DNA from: Candidatus Dadabacteria bacterium
GTDB taxonomy: Bacteria; Desulfobacterota_D; UBA1144; Nemesobacterales; Nemesobacteraceae
Direction: 5' to 3'
DNA: 64,000 bases
Assembly (NCBI GenBank): GCA_951812735.1
Contig: OX638332.1
Location: 628,732 to 692,731, forward strand
Positions 10,272 to 19,043 of the stretch are shown one piece after another (position 1 is the first letter of the stretch; each line of letters starts with the position of its first letter). The notes beneath the pieces were generated by a model that did no database searches, was not told where the DNA came from, and saw only the letters and a list, made by a program, of their open reading frames with translations. The position numbers were made by a program, and so were the translations under genes.

Positions 10272-13019
10272 ATGGCGAAAACCGCGAAACGAAACGGATA
10301 CATAGAAATAAAAGGTGCCAGGGAAAACAACTTAAAGAACATAGATGTTCTGATCCCTCAAAACAGGTTCACGGTGGTGACAGGTCTCAGCGGTTCGGGC
10401 AAATCATCCCTCGTGCTTGATACTGTCTACAAAGAAGGGCTCAGAAGGTATATCGACTGCCTTTCAACCTACGCAAGACAGTTCATAGAAAAAGTCGAAC
10501 GCCCCGCGATGGACGACATAGAAGGTCTTCCAACTCCCATAGCGATCGAAAGCCGAAACAGCGTAATAAACTCCCGCTCCACCGTTGGCACCACGACGGA
10601 AATATACGACTACATGAGACTTCTCTTTGCGAAAATCGGAAAAACCCGCTGCCCCGAGTGCGAAGAGCAAGTAAGCGAGCACTCCCCTCAATCCATTATG
10701 CTGCTGCTGATCGAAAAATTCCCGGGGAAAAGAGCTGTCATATGTTTTGAGACCGAGGAGGGGGTGTCCCTCTCTCAATACATGAAAAAAGGTTATTCCC
10801 GCGTCTACAGAGACGGGAAGACGGAGGACATGGAAAAAAGCGGAGAGCACTCGGACGGGAAGACGCAGGTAGTCACTGCGAGAACCGCTATCGGCGAGCA
10901 ATCAAAATCGAGGGTCACAGAAGCCCTCGAGGCCGCCTTTTCAGAAGGCAGCCGGGCGTTTGTGCACATAGCCACAGGACAAAGCCTCCGTTTCTCAAAA
11001 GAACTTCGCTGCGACATCTGCGACACGGCGTTTGAAAAACCCACACCGAACATGTTCTCCTTCAACAGTCCCTACGGCGCGTGTGAAGAGTGCAGCGGGT
11101 TCGGAAGAAACCTCGAGATCGACCCTGAGCTCCTCGTTCCCGACCCCGCTCTCAGCCTTGCCGAAGGGGCCATCGAACCTTTCACGAAAACTTCTTACAG
11201 AAAGCAAATGAGAAAACTGCTTGCCTTCGCCGAGGATGTGGGAATAGATACGGGGAAACCTTTTTCAGAACTTTCAGCCGAAGAGAGGGATCTAGTTTTC
11301 AGCGGAAACAACGATTACTACGGCGTGAGGGGATATTTCAGAAGGCTTGAGCGGAAAAATTACAAAACCCACATAAGGGTTTTTCTCTCAAGATACCGCT
11401 CCGCTTTTACATGCGGGGACTGCCGCGGAAGCAGGCTCAAGGAAAAAGCCCTTAACGTACGGATAGAAAGAAAAAACATATTTGATCTCTCGGGGATGTC
11501 CGTAAAAGACCTAAGATCCTGGTTTGACCGCGTAGCGCCGTCCGCTTACGAACTTGAGATCGCCTCCGACATAATGAAGGAAATAAATTCACGCCTCGAT
11601 TTTCTTATCCACGTGGGACTTGACTACCTGACTCTCTCAAGACTCACGCGCACGCTCTCGGGCGGAGAGGCGCAGAGAATAAACCTCGCCTGCCAGATGA
11701 GTTCACGGCTTACCGAAACCCTGTACATTCTGGATGAGCCCTCGATCGGTCTGCACGCGAGGGACATGAACCGGCTCAACTCGCTTATAAGAGAACTCCG
11801 GGGAAGAAACAACACTATCATTCTCATAGAACACGATCTTGACACCGTAAGATCCGCTGACTACATAGTGGAGCTCGGTCCCCAGGCGGGAGACGGCGGA
11901 GGAGAAATCGTATACCAGGGAACACTCAGGAGTTTTCTGCGTTCGGCGAAAAGCTCGACCACTAGGAAATACCTCGCAAATGAAAAGAAAATAGAGGTCC
12001 CCGGTTCCCGCAGAAAGACCACCGGCAATTCAATAAACGTAATCGGGGCAGGCGAAAACAACCTTAAAGAGATCGACGTACGCTTTCCCCTCGGAACTCT
12101 CACGTGCGTAACCGGGGTATCGGGATCGGGGAAAAGTTCGCTTGTAAACGACATTCTGTATAACGCTCTTCTGAGAAAATTCAGAAGAAAGACGGACAGG
12201 GTCGGAAAACACGAACGGATAGAGGGCACAGACAACATAGACGACGTGATAATCCTTGATCAGGCGAGCATAGGAAGAACCTCAAGATCAAACCCCGCCA
12301 CTTACATAAAGGTTTATGACGACATACGCAAAATCCTCGCCGGACACTACCAGGCAAAACTCCGCAATCTTACCCCGTCACATTTTTCCTTCAACGTAAG
12401 CGGAGGACGCTGCGAAAAATGCACGGGAGAGGGAAGCCACAGGGTCGAGATGCACTTTCTCGCCGATGTCATGGTGACGTGCGAGGAATGCGGGGGCAAA
12501 AGGTTCGGAAAAGAGGTGCTCGCCTACAGATATAAGGGGAAAAACATAGATGACATACTCAACCTTACAGTTCACCAGGCCATGGTCTTCTTCTCGGAAA
12601 GCCTTGCCGTCACCAGAAAACTCAAGGTTCTAAAGGACGTCGGATGCGGTTACCTGAGGCTCGGTCAGCCCGCTACAACATTATCCGGCGGAGAGGCGCA
12701 GAGAATAAAGATAGCCCGGGAGCTCGCGAGAAAAGAAAAAAACAATATCCTCTACATCCTTGATGAACCCACAGTCGGTCTTCATGTTGACGACATAGGC
12801 AAACTTCTTGACGTTCTTAACCGGCTTGTCGACGCCGGTAACAGTGTAATAGTTATAGAGCACAACCTCGAGATGATAAAATGCGCGGACCACGTAATTG
12901 ATCTCGGGCCCGAGGGAGGAGACAACGGGGGCCGCATAGTGGCCACCGGCACTCCGGAGCAGGTAGCTTCGGTAAAAAACTCCCACACCGGAGAGCATCT
13001 GAGGTCGCTTCTTGGTTAG
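10272..13019 (+). CDS. uvrA: Excinuclease ABC subunit A
   Basis: A 915-residue damage-recognition ATPase of nucleotide excision repair. Two ABC modules are visible: Walker A GLSGSGKSS (about residues 38-46) and GVSGSGKSSLV; signatures LSGGEAQRINLA and LSGGEAQRIKIA; Walker B regions YILDEPSIGLH and YILDEPTVGLH. Zinc-finger pairs (CDIC/CEEC and CEKC/CEEC) and the region between residues 120 and 240 that binds UvrB are present, so this looks like UvrA1 rather than the short UvrA2. An upstream GTG at 10260 is an alternative start, but GGAG at 10257 favours the ATG. Confidence 0.95.
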   Translation: MAKTAKRNGYIEIKGARENNLKNIDVLIPQNRFTVVTGLSGSGKSSLVLDTVYKEGLRRYIDCLSTYARQFIEKVERPAMDDIEGLPTPIAIESRNSVINSRSTVGTTTEIYDYMRLLFAKIGKTRCPECEEQVSEHSPQSIMLLLIEKFPGKRAVICFETEEGVSLSQYMKKGYSRVYRDGKTEDMEKSGEHSDGKTQVVTARTAIGEQSKSRVTEALEAAFSEGSRAFVHIATGQSLRFSKELRCDICDTAFEKPTPNMFSFNSPYGACEECSGFGRNLEIDPELLVPDPALSLAEGAIEPFTKTSYRKQMRKLLAFAEDVGIDTGKPFSELSAEERDLVFSGNNDYYGVRGYFRRLERKNYKTHIRVFLSRYRSAFTCGDCRGSRLKEKALNVRIERKNIFDLSGMSVKDLRSWFDRVAPSAYELEIASDIMKEINSRLDFLIHVGLDYLTLSRLTRTLSGGEAQRINLACQMSSRLTETLYILDEPSIGLHARDMNRLNSLIRELRGRNNTIILIEHDLDTVRSADYIVELGPQAGDGGGEIVYQGTLRSFLRSAKSSTTRKYLANEKKIEVPGSRRKTTGNSINVIGAGENNLKEIDVRFPLGTLTCVTGVSGSGKSSLVNDILYNALLRKFRRKTDRVGKHERIEGTDNIDDVIILDQASIGRTSRSNPATYIKVYDDIRKILAGHYQAKLRNLTPSHFSFNVSGGRCEKCTGEGSHRVEMHFLADVMVTCEECGGKRFGKEVLAYRYKGKNIDDILNLTVHQAMVFFSESLAVTRKLKVLKDVGCGYLRLGQPATTLSGGEAQRIKIARELARKEKNNILYILDEPTVGLHVDDIGKLLDVLNRLVDAGNSVIVIEHNLEMIKCADHVIDLGPEGGDNGGRIVATGTPEQVASVKNSHTGEHLRSLLG

Positions 13020-13086
13020 CCGGGTTATATATTTTTTTGCCATGGTGTAGAATAAAACCTTAAAAATAATTTTTTGGAGAGAAAAA

Positions 13087-13434
13087 ATGCTTGCAGACAG
13101 AAAAATACCTTTCAGCGAATCCAAGGAAGAAGAGTGGGAACTTCTGAAACAGAAGACCGAAGGCGGCATAGAACTTATGCTCGAAGACTCCCAGAGATGG
13201 TTTCTGGCCACAACGGAAAATGACGGAATCAGGATAACTTCAGCCGAGAAAAATGTGCGGCCGCTTGCCGTCCGTGAACCACCGCTTATCGAGTTCGATG
13301 AGTTCAAAAGAGTGTCGGAAGTCTATAACGAAGCCTTTTTCGGCGGAATCGGTGATCTTTCGGGAAGACTCGAGGCCCACAACTCAAGCCCGAACATGCG
13401 TTATCTCTTCATGCTGATTTACTATCTGATTTAG
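13087..13434 (+). CDS. Conserved-looking hypothetical protein (115 aa)
   Basis: A soluble, acidic 115-residue protein that I do not recognise. It has no signal peptide, membrane segment or cysteine motif. The start MLADRKIPF is preceded by GGAGAG about eight bases upstream, which supports real translation. It follows uvrA in the same direction with a 67-bp gap, and an imperfect hairpin lies about 100 bp beyond its stop. The codon use resembles neighbouring genes. Function unknown. Confidence 0.6.
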   Translation: MLADRKIPFSESKEEEWELLKQKTEGGIELMLEDSQRWFLATTENDGIRITSAEKNVRPLAVREPPLIEFDEFKRVSEVYNEAFFGGIGDLSGRLEAHNSSPNMRYLFMLIYYLI

Positions 13435-13681
13435 ATAGCTCTGAAAGCCGTAAGTACATCAAAAACCATTTGATCGCGGCTGAAAAATTATCTCGGATCA
13501 GGAGTCTTACCAAACGGAAAGCAGCTTAAGATTCCCTAGGCTAATTCAAAAAAGGAATTTGAAATAGCCTAAACCAATCGTTGCAAACTGTCTGATGAAC
13601 AACTATAAGTTCCTCTGGCAGCTTATTAGGAAAACACTAAAGCCGTATTCCCAGATCACATAAGTTAGGTAGGAGGGAATT
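13435..13681. other. Intergenic region with one imperfect hairpin
   Basis: No open frame of credible size lies between the 115-aa gene and the tRNA. The one structural element is an imperfect inverted repeat: 13538-13548 (taggctaattc) against 13562-13572 (gaaatagccta), with an alternative short inner pairing of aattc (13544-13548) with gaatt (13556-13560). It has no clean poly-U tract after it, so calling it a terminator would be weak. Confidence 0.4.
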
Positions 13682-13757
13682 TGGCTCCGGCGGCAGGACT
13701 CGAACCTGCGACCCGATGATTAACAGTCATCTGCTCTGCCAACTGAGCTACACCGGA
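13682..13757 (-). tRNA. tRNA-Asn (anticodon GTT)
   Basis: The minus strand folds into a complete cloverleaf. The 7-bp acceptor stem pairs TCCGGTG with CGCCGGA (one G-T wobble). The D arm is GCTC..GAGC, the anticodon arm GATGA-CTGTTAA-TCATC with anticodon GTT, and the T arm GCAGG-TTCGAGT-CCTGC. The discriminator base is G, and a CCA end is encoded at 13684-13682. Length with CCA is 76 nt. It is divergent from rpoH. Confidence 0.97.
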
Positions 13758-13841
13758 ACTGTAGAAAATAGAAAAAACCCGAGGAGTAGTTAATTTTATA
13801 TAGATAAGAAAAACAGTCAACAAATCTAATACCGAGTAAAA

Positions 13842-14735
13842 ATGGCCGGCAAAAAAGAAGAAAAGAAGAAACCGGAGAAAGCGAGTTCATCTCTTCCTGT
13901 ACTTTCAAACTCCCTGCAAAGCTATCTGGCGCAGATCAGAAACTACCCCGTTTTGAGCAGGGAAGAGGAATACGAACTTGCGATGAGGCTAAGGGAAACG
14001 GGAGACCTTGAGGCCGCAAGACAGCTGATCGTATCAAACCTGAAATTCGTCGTGCGTATCGCGAACGAGTACAAAAACTACAACGTGAATACCATGGATC
14101 TCATTCAGGAAGGCAACATAGGACTGATGAAGGCCGTAAGGGGCTTTGATCCGACCAAGGGATACAGACTTATTTCATACGCGGTCTGGTGGATAAGGGC
14201 GTACATACAGAACCATATAATGAAAAACTGGAGTCTTGTAAAAGTCGGAACAAACCAGTCACAGAGAAAGCTCTTCTACAAGCTGAGATCAACAAAAAGC
14301 AAAATCGAAGCCACCGGAGCGGAGATGGGAGAGGACATCTATTCCGAGATAGCCAAGGAACTTGACGTGCCAGACAGCCAGGTAATCGAGATGGACCGGA
14401 TAATGTCCGGAAAAGACCTGTCTCTTGACGCAAACGTGGAAGGGAGCACGGAACGCACTTACCTTGACATTCTGGGGGACACGTTTGATCAGGAAGAATT
14501 TCTTGAAGATTCCCAGGCCCGGCCGCTTGTGGCGAAAAGAATAAAAGAGGCCTTGGCGAACTTAAAAGACAGGGAAAGATACATTATCGAGAGGCGCGTT
14601 CTCACCGATTCTCCCGAAACTCTTGAAAAACTTTCCCGTAAATTCGGTATCTCAAGAGAGCGAGTAAGACAGATAGAGAAAAACGCTCTTAACAAGATCA
14701 GGCAGGAATTCCAAAAAGAGCATTTTCATGTATAG
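13842..14735 (+). CDS. rpoH: RNA polymerase sigma factor RpoH (sigma-32)
   Basis: A 297-residue group 3 sigma factor for heat-shock promoters. Region 2 (about residues 62-132) contains DLIQEGNIGLMKAVRGFDPTKG and YAVWWIRAYIQNHIM. The RpoH box is visible as QRKLFYKLR (about 141-149). Region 4 at about 235-290 carries the helix-turn-helix LSRKFGISRERVRQIEKNAL. The N-terminus has a Lys/Glu-rich extension of about 17 residues. It is transcribed away from tRNA-Asn. No obvious 5' thermosensor structure was worked out. Confidence 0.93.
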   Translation: MAGKKEEKKKPEKASSSLPVLSNSLQSYLAQIRNYPVLSREEEYELAMRLRETGDLEAARQLIVSNLKFVVRIANEYKNYNVNTMDLIQEGNIGLMKAVRGFDPTKGYRLISYAVWWIRAYIQNHIMKNWSLVKVGTNQSQRKLFYKLRSTKSKIEATGAEMGEDIYSEIAKELDVPDSQVIEMDRIMSGKDLSLDANVEGSTERTYLDILGDTFDQEEFLEDSQARPLVAKRIKEALANLKDRERYIIERRVLTDSPETLEKLSRKFGISRERVRQIEKNALNKIRQEFQKEHFHV

Positions 14736-14880
14736 AATTTTTGACATAAAGATAAGTTTGAGGGGACTTTCACTCCTAATACCCTGAAATTCCTGACTAT
14801 TTACGAACCTTTCATTTCTTAGTTGCAACTGCAATTTCTAATTGAATTCATGCCCGAATTATAATATGTTCTATATATAG

Positions 14881-15099
14881 GCAGTGGTGAGAGTGGACTA
14901 TATGCTGACCGATAGTGCTTCAATCGGGGTCAAGGGTCGCTGGGTCAGGTACGCCAAGTTCAGCGGCACAAACGAATGGGACCAGTGGCGCGGTCACGCC
15001 CCAAACAATGGCCCAGGAACGAATACGGTTGAGTACACGATTGAAACTGACGACTTAAGCGCATTTGGGGTCAGTCTGGTAATGAAATATGCGGTTTGA
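14881..15099 (+). pseudogene. C-terminal remnant of an outer-membrane beta-barrel protein
   Basis: From a GTG at 14884 the frame gives 71 residues. They contain alternating hydrophobic/polar strands typical of a barrel (VDYMLTDSASIGVKGRWVRY, then ETDDLSAFGVSLVMKYAV) ending at TGA. The piece starts mid-strand, directly after an in-frame stop (14878), with no signal peptide and no Shine-Dalgarno sequence, so it looks like the last three or four strands of a larger porin-like gene whose 5' part is gone. A full-length barrel gene lies 350 bp away on the other strand. Family membership is inference from strand pattern only. Confidence 0.55.
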
Positions 15100-15445
15100 T
15101 TTCTGGTTGCTTCAAGCGATATGGAAAAAGACTTAACGGACCGAGGTCCCGTACGGTTTATGGGACATGGCGGTGCCCTCATGTAAAAGTGAGAGCATAG
15201 GGCCGGTCACTGTGAATTCATACGGGGTCCTCGGGTCCGTTTTAGTAAGAAGCTTAACCACTGCAGATTTTCTACGGATTCTAAATCTCAATTCATGTCC
15301 ATCCCCGTCTACGCATAAAGAGCTTCTCTTCATGTGATTTTTTCAAGCAAAGATAGACTCTTCTAGTCAAGTTTGAACTTCATGAAAAGGAGTTCCGTAC
15401 AAGCTGCTTTGGATTTACAAACCAGCCTAGCGAATTTTGTCAAAC
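15100..15445. other. Non-coding-looking gap next to the barrel remnant
   Basis: About 345 bp without a convincing gene. A 66-codon minus-strand frame (15133-15333) exists but has no ribosome-binding site and no recognisable motif. The region separates a truncated barrel fragment from a complete barrel gene and probably represents decayed sequence. Confidence 0.4.
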
Positions 15446-16306
15446 TCAGAAACGGCGAATTATTGCCAAGCGGGCAGTGGAAAGCCTGTTTTCAACTTCG
15501 TAGGACGCAGCCCTTCTGGGAGTTTCGGGTCCGCAGCAGCGGTTATTTGCGGATCGGTTAACAAGATGGGTGCTCTCACCGAAATCCAGGTACAAACCCT
15601 CTAACCGTAGCGCCCAGACATCGGACAGCGCGGTTTCCAGGCCGACTCCGATCACCCAGCCCACTTCCGTTGAATCCTTGCTGAAAGAATCATCGGGATC
15701 CACCATGGAACCCGAATCACCGGAATCAATATCGGTTACCGAATTGCTGATGCCGGCAAAAGCCAGTCCCCCGGTGACAAATACCGTTACGCGGCCGATT
15801 CCCTGTTCAACTCCCCCGCGCGCAGAAACGATCCATGAAAATTCCGATTCAGCAGTTTCGTCCAAGCCGTCAGGATCAAGCTTGTCAGTAGACGCCGACA
15901 CATTGGTCAACATACCGTCGAGCTCCATTCTTAGGGTCAAGACTCCTACATCGAATTTCCCCCCTACGAGGACGCCACCGGCAAAACCCGTATCGTCATA
16001 TTTGGAAACCGAACCGGGCTTTCCCCCGTCAGCAAAGCCATCGATATCTATTATTCGGTTTTTCATAAAAGCGGGGCCGACAAAGACCCCGGCGTAATTG
16101 GTGAAGCTTACAAGTTCGGGTTTGCTTTGTGCAGGATTATTCTCGCTTTCTCTCTGCGTTGGATCATCTGGTACGCCACCTGCAAAACCGGCATTTGGAA
16201 TGACCAAAAAAACCAATAAAAAAACTGTTGAACCACCTGCCAGAAGTTTTGCCTTACAGTTTTCTATCCTTACGAAACCTACAAAGGAATTAACAGTCTT
16301 CTTCAT
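15446..16306 (-). CDS. Outer-membrane beta-barrel protein (porin-like)
   Basis: A 286-residue protein with a signal peptide (Lys-rich start, hydrophobic core STVFLLVFLVIP, probable cleavage after GFAGG), then alternating strands such as YAGVFVGPAFM, GFAGGVLVGGKFDVG, VGWVIGVGLETAL and WALRLEGLYLDFG. It ends in a Phe-terminated strand (ARLAIIRRF), as BAM substrates do. The overall plan resembles small eight-stranded OmpA/Opa-like barrels. Its ATG overlaps the alaS stop as ATGA, so it could be translated from the alaS transcript, an unusual partner. Ligand unknown. Confidence 0.75.
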   Translation of the reverse strand: MKKTVNSFVGFVRIENCKAKLLAGGSTVFLLVFLVIPNAGFAGGVPDDPTQRESENNPAQSKPELVSFTNYAGVFVGPAFMKNRIIDIDGFADGGKPGSVSKYDDTGFAGGVLVGGKFDVGVLTLRMELDGMLTNVSASTDKLDPDGLDETAESEFSWIVSARGGVEQGIGRVTVFVTGGLAFAGISNSVTDIDSGDSGSMVDPDDSFSKDSTEVGWVIGVGLETALSDVWALRLEGLYLDFGESTHLVNRSANNRCCGPETPRRAASYEVENRLSTARLAIIRRF

Positions 16307-18924
16307 AGTAGTTCTCCTAAACGGTCCAGCATTTTCGGTATGTTTCCGGGCATGTTCCCACCCGCCTGGGCCATCTCGGCACCTCCGCCCCCTTTTCCTC
16401 CGACGACCCCTGCAAGCTCGCTTACAAGTTTTCCCGCATAGTACCTACCGACAAGATCTTTTGTAACTCCCACAAGAATAAAGACCTGTCTTCCATTCTC
16501 CGCAACAAGAACAGCAACCGCATTGTTCATTTTTCCTTTCAGGTAGTCCCAAAGAGAACGCAGTTCCGCAGGTTTTGAAACGGAGACCTTCTCCCGAAGA
16601 AGATTGATTCCTTCCACGTTCTCAATCTTGTCAATCAGCCCGGCGGCAGTTTCAACAAGAACCTTTGCCCTGAAAGACTCGATTTCCGCCTGAAGCCGGG
16701 AATTTTCATCAATCACTCCGGCAAGCCTCGAAAGAAGTTCGGAACGGGGAGCGCCAAGGGCGGTGGAAAATTCGTTCAGGATACTTTCCTGCCCTTTCAT
16801 GTAATTCCATGCCGCCTGGCCACTTACGGCCTCTATCCTTCTCACCCCCGCCGAAGACGCGCTCTCGGACACTATCTTCATCATTCCTATCTCGCCCGAG
16901 GCCCGCACGTGGGTTCCGCCGCAAAGCTCCTTGCTGTAATCCCCTATCATTACAACCCTTACCCTGTCGCCGTATTTCTCTTCGAATATGGCGGTGGCCC
17001 CGCCCTTTATGGCTTCGTCATATGAAACGTCTTCTTTCGTCATGACTGCGTCGTCACGCCTTATTCTCTCGTTAATAATCTGCTCTATGGAATCGAGTTC
17101 CTTTTTTTCAATCGCAGAATAGTGACTGAAGTCAAACCTGAGTCTGTCGGGCCCGACAAACGATCCCGCTTGATTCACATGAGTACCGAGAACTTCCTTC
17201 AAAACGGCGTGAAGCACATGGGTTGAGGTGTGGTGAGCCATAACACCCTGCCTGAACACCCGGTCAACCTCCATGCGCACAGAATCGCCGACCCGCGCTT
17301 GCCCCTTATCGACAACAACATTGTGGATGAAAAACGTGGGGCTAAGTTTTTTCGTATCGAGGACCTTCGCGTGAAATCCCTGCCCGGCAATCTCGCCCCT
17401 GTCTCCCGTCTGCCCGCCTGACTCTCCGTAAAAAGGGGTGACGTCAGTCAATATCTGTACTTCTTGTCCCTCCTCAGCTGTCTGGGAAATTCCTTCTTGG
17501 TTTATTATTCCCGTAACCAGGCTGTCGGAAGAGAGTGTCTTGTAACCGATAAACTCCGTCGTCATCTCCCCGGAAAGCTGAAGCAGAAGAGACGCAAGAT
17601 CGTCTTCACCCATGCCTCCACGAGCTTTTCTTGACTTGGTTCTCTGCTTCTCCATCTCTTTTTCAAAACCCTGTAGGTCGATCTCTATACCCTCGTTTCT
17701 AGTTATATCCTCTGTGAGGTCGACCGGAAATCCGTAGGTGTCGTAGAGGCTGAAAACCACCTTGCCTGAAAGCTTTTTCCTTTTCCCGAGCTTTGCGATT
17801 TCCTGATTAAGAAGTTCAAGTCCCCTGTCCACCGTCTCAAGAAACCTCTCTTCCTCACTTTTCACGACCTGGGACACGAAATCTCCTTTTTCCCTGATCT
17901 CAGGATAGGCATCTGACATGGCCCCTTCAACCGCAGGCAGAACCCTGTAGATAAAAGGTTCGTCTATCCCCAGAAATTTCGAGTGGCGAACAGCTCTTCT
18001 TAGTATTCTTCTAAGAACGTAACCCCTCCCCTCGTTTGACGGGAATACCCCGTCCGATATAAGAAAGGCAAGCGCTCTTGAGTGATCCGCTATAACCCTC
18101 ATAGCCACTTCGGTTGAGCTGTCAGCGGAGTATTCTCTTCCGGAAAGTTCCTCTATCTGGGCTATTACTCCTCTTAAAAGATCGGTCTCATAATTGCTTC
18201 TTGCTCCCTGAAGAACCGCCGTGAGCCTTTCAAGTCCAAGTCCCGTGTCGATGCTGGGACGAGGAAGCGGCGCCATCTCTCCCCTCTCGTTTCTCTCAAA
18301 CTGCATGAACACCAGATTCCAGAGTTCAAGATAGCGGTCGCACTCGCACCCGACGGCGCATCCCGGCTTCCCGCATCCGAACGACTCCCCCTGGTCTATA
18401 AGTATCTCGGAACACGGACCGCACGGACCTGTGTCTCCCATCGACCAGAAATTGTCTTTCTCTCCCATCCTCACGATCTTTTTCTTGGAAACGCCGATGT
18501 TCTTGTTCCAGATCTCAAAGGCCTCGTCGTCGTCTTGATAAACGGTGACCCAGAGCTTTCTCTTTGGCAGCCCGTAAACATTGGTAATAAGATCCCATCC
18601 GTAACTGATGGCTCCTTCCTTGAAGTAATCCCCGAAAGAGAAATTCCCCAGCATTTCGAAAAAAGTATGGTGTCTCGCCGTATACCCCACGTTGTCAAGG
18701 TCGTTGTGCTTCCCTCCGGCCCTGAGGCACTTCTGTGAGGAAACCGCCCTTTTAAAATCCCTGGTCTCAGCTCCCGTGAAAACATTTTTGAACTGAACCA
18801 TCCCGGCATTGGTAAAAAGAAGAGTCGGGTCGTTCTCAGGTATGAGAGTCGAACTGCGGACCGGTTCATGGCCTCTTTCGGAGAAATACTCGATAAACTT
18901 TCTTCTGACCTCGTATCCTTTCAT
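16303..18924 (-). CDS. alaS: Alanine--tRNA ligase
   Basis: An 873-residue class II synthetase. The start at ATG 18924 (MKGYEVRRKFIEYFSERGH) matches the family N-terminus; an in-frame GTG at 18969 would add 15 residues. The aminoacylation core (NDPTLLFTNAGMVQFK, GRGYVLRRILRRAVRH) is intact. The editing domain has the zinc motif HHTSTHVLH plus CGGTHVRASGEIG. The C-terminal oligomerisation region ends GGKGGGGAEMAQAGG. Note a Cys-rich insert CGKPGCAVGCECDRYLELWN in the catalytic half, common in bacterial AlaS. Confidence 0.96.
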   Translation of the reverse strand: MKGYEVRRKFIEYFSERGHEPVRSSTLIPENDPTLLFTNAGMVQFKNVFTGAETRDFKRAVSSQKCLRAGGKHNDLDNVGYTARHHTFFEMLGNFSFGDYFKEGAISYGWDLITNVYGLPKRKLWVTVYQDDDEAFEIWNKNIGVSKKKIVRMGEKDNFWSMGDTGPCGPCSEILIDQGESFGCGKPGCAVGCECDRYLELWNLVFMQFERNERGEMAPLPRPSIDTGLGLERLTAVLQGARSNYETDLLRGVIAQIEELSGREYSADSSTEVAMRVIADHSRALAFLISDGVFPSNEGRGYVLRRILRRAVRHSKFLGIDEPFIYRVLPAVEGAMSDAYPEIREKGDFVSQVVKSEEERFLETVDRGLELLNQEIAKLGKRKKLSGKVVFSLYDTYGFPVDLTEDITRNEGIEIDLQGFEKEMEKQRTKSRKARGGMGEDDLASLLLQLSGEMTTEFIGYKTLSSDSLVTGIINQEGISQTAEEGQEVQILTDVTPFYGESGGQTGDRGEIAGQGFHAKVLDTKKLSPTFFIHNVVVDKGQARVGDSVRMEVDRVFRQGVMAHHTSTHVLHAVLKEVLGTHVNQAGSFVGPDRLRFDFSHYSAIEKKELDSIEQIINERIRRDDAVMTKEDVSYDEAIKGGATAIFEEKYGDRVRVVMIGDYSKELCGGTHVRASGEIGMMKIVSESASSAGVRRIEAVSGQAAWNYMKGQESILNEFSTALGAPRSELLSRLAGVIDENSRLQAEIESFRAKVLVETAAGLIDKIENVEGINLLREKVSVSKPAELRSLWDYLKGKMNNAVAVLVAENGRQVFILVGVTKDLVGRYYAGKLVSELAGVVGGKGGGGAEMAQAGGNMPGNIPKMLDRLGELL

Positions 18925-19004
18925 CTGACAAATCCCCGCACACGCAAACGGTGAATCGTAACTGACCACGAAGCCCGTTGTTCAGTCCGGATGAGAAAAT
19001 AGGA

Positions 19005-19027
19005 AATTATAGCGACAACTAGACGGT
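19005..19027 (+). repeat. Left inverted repeat of the tnpB element
   Basis: Reads aattatagcgac followed by aactagacggt. The reverse complement of 20226-20248 reads aattatag-tcat-aactagac-agt, so both 8-base blocks aattatag and aactagac are identical and only the 4-base spacer and one further base differ. It ends five bases before a TATAAT at 19032-19037, which could drive tnpB with almost no leader. Confidence 0.75.
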
Positions 19028-19043
19028 AAGGTATAATACAATA

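Noticed and set aside
12681..13307. 208-codon minus-strand frame over the end of uvrA
   Set aside because: Opposite strand of uvrA and of the 115-aa gene, with no RBS or motif.
15133..15333. 66-codon minus-strand frame in the gap near the barrel remnant
   Set aside because: No RBS, no motif; kept only as a note on the gap.
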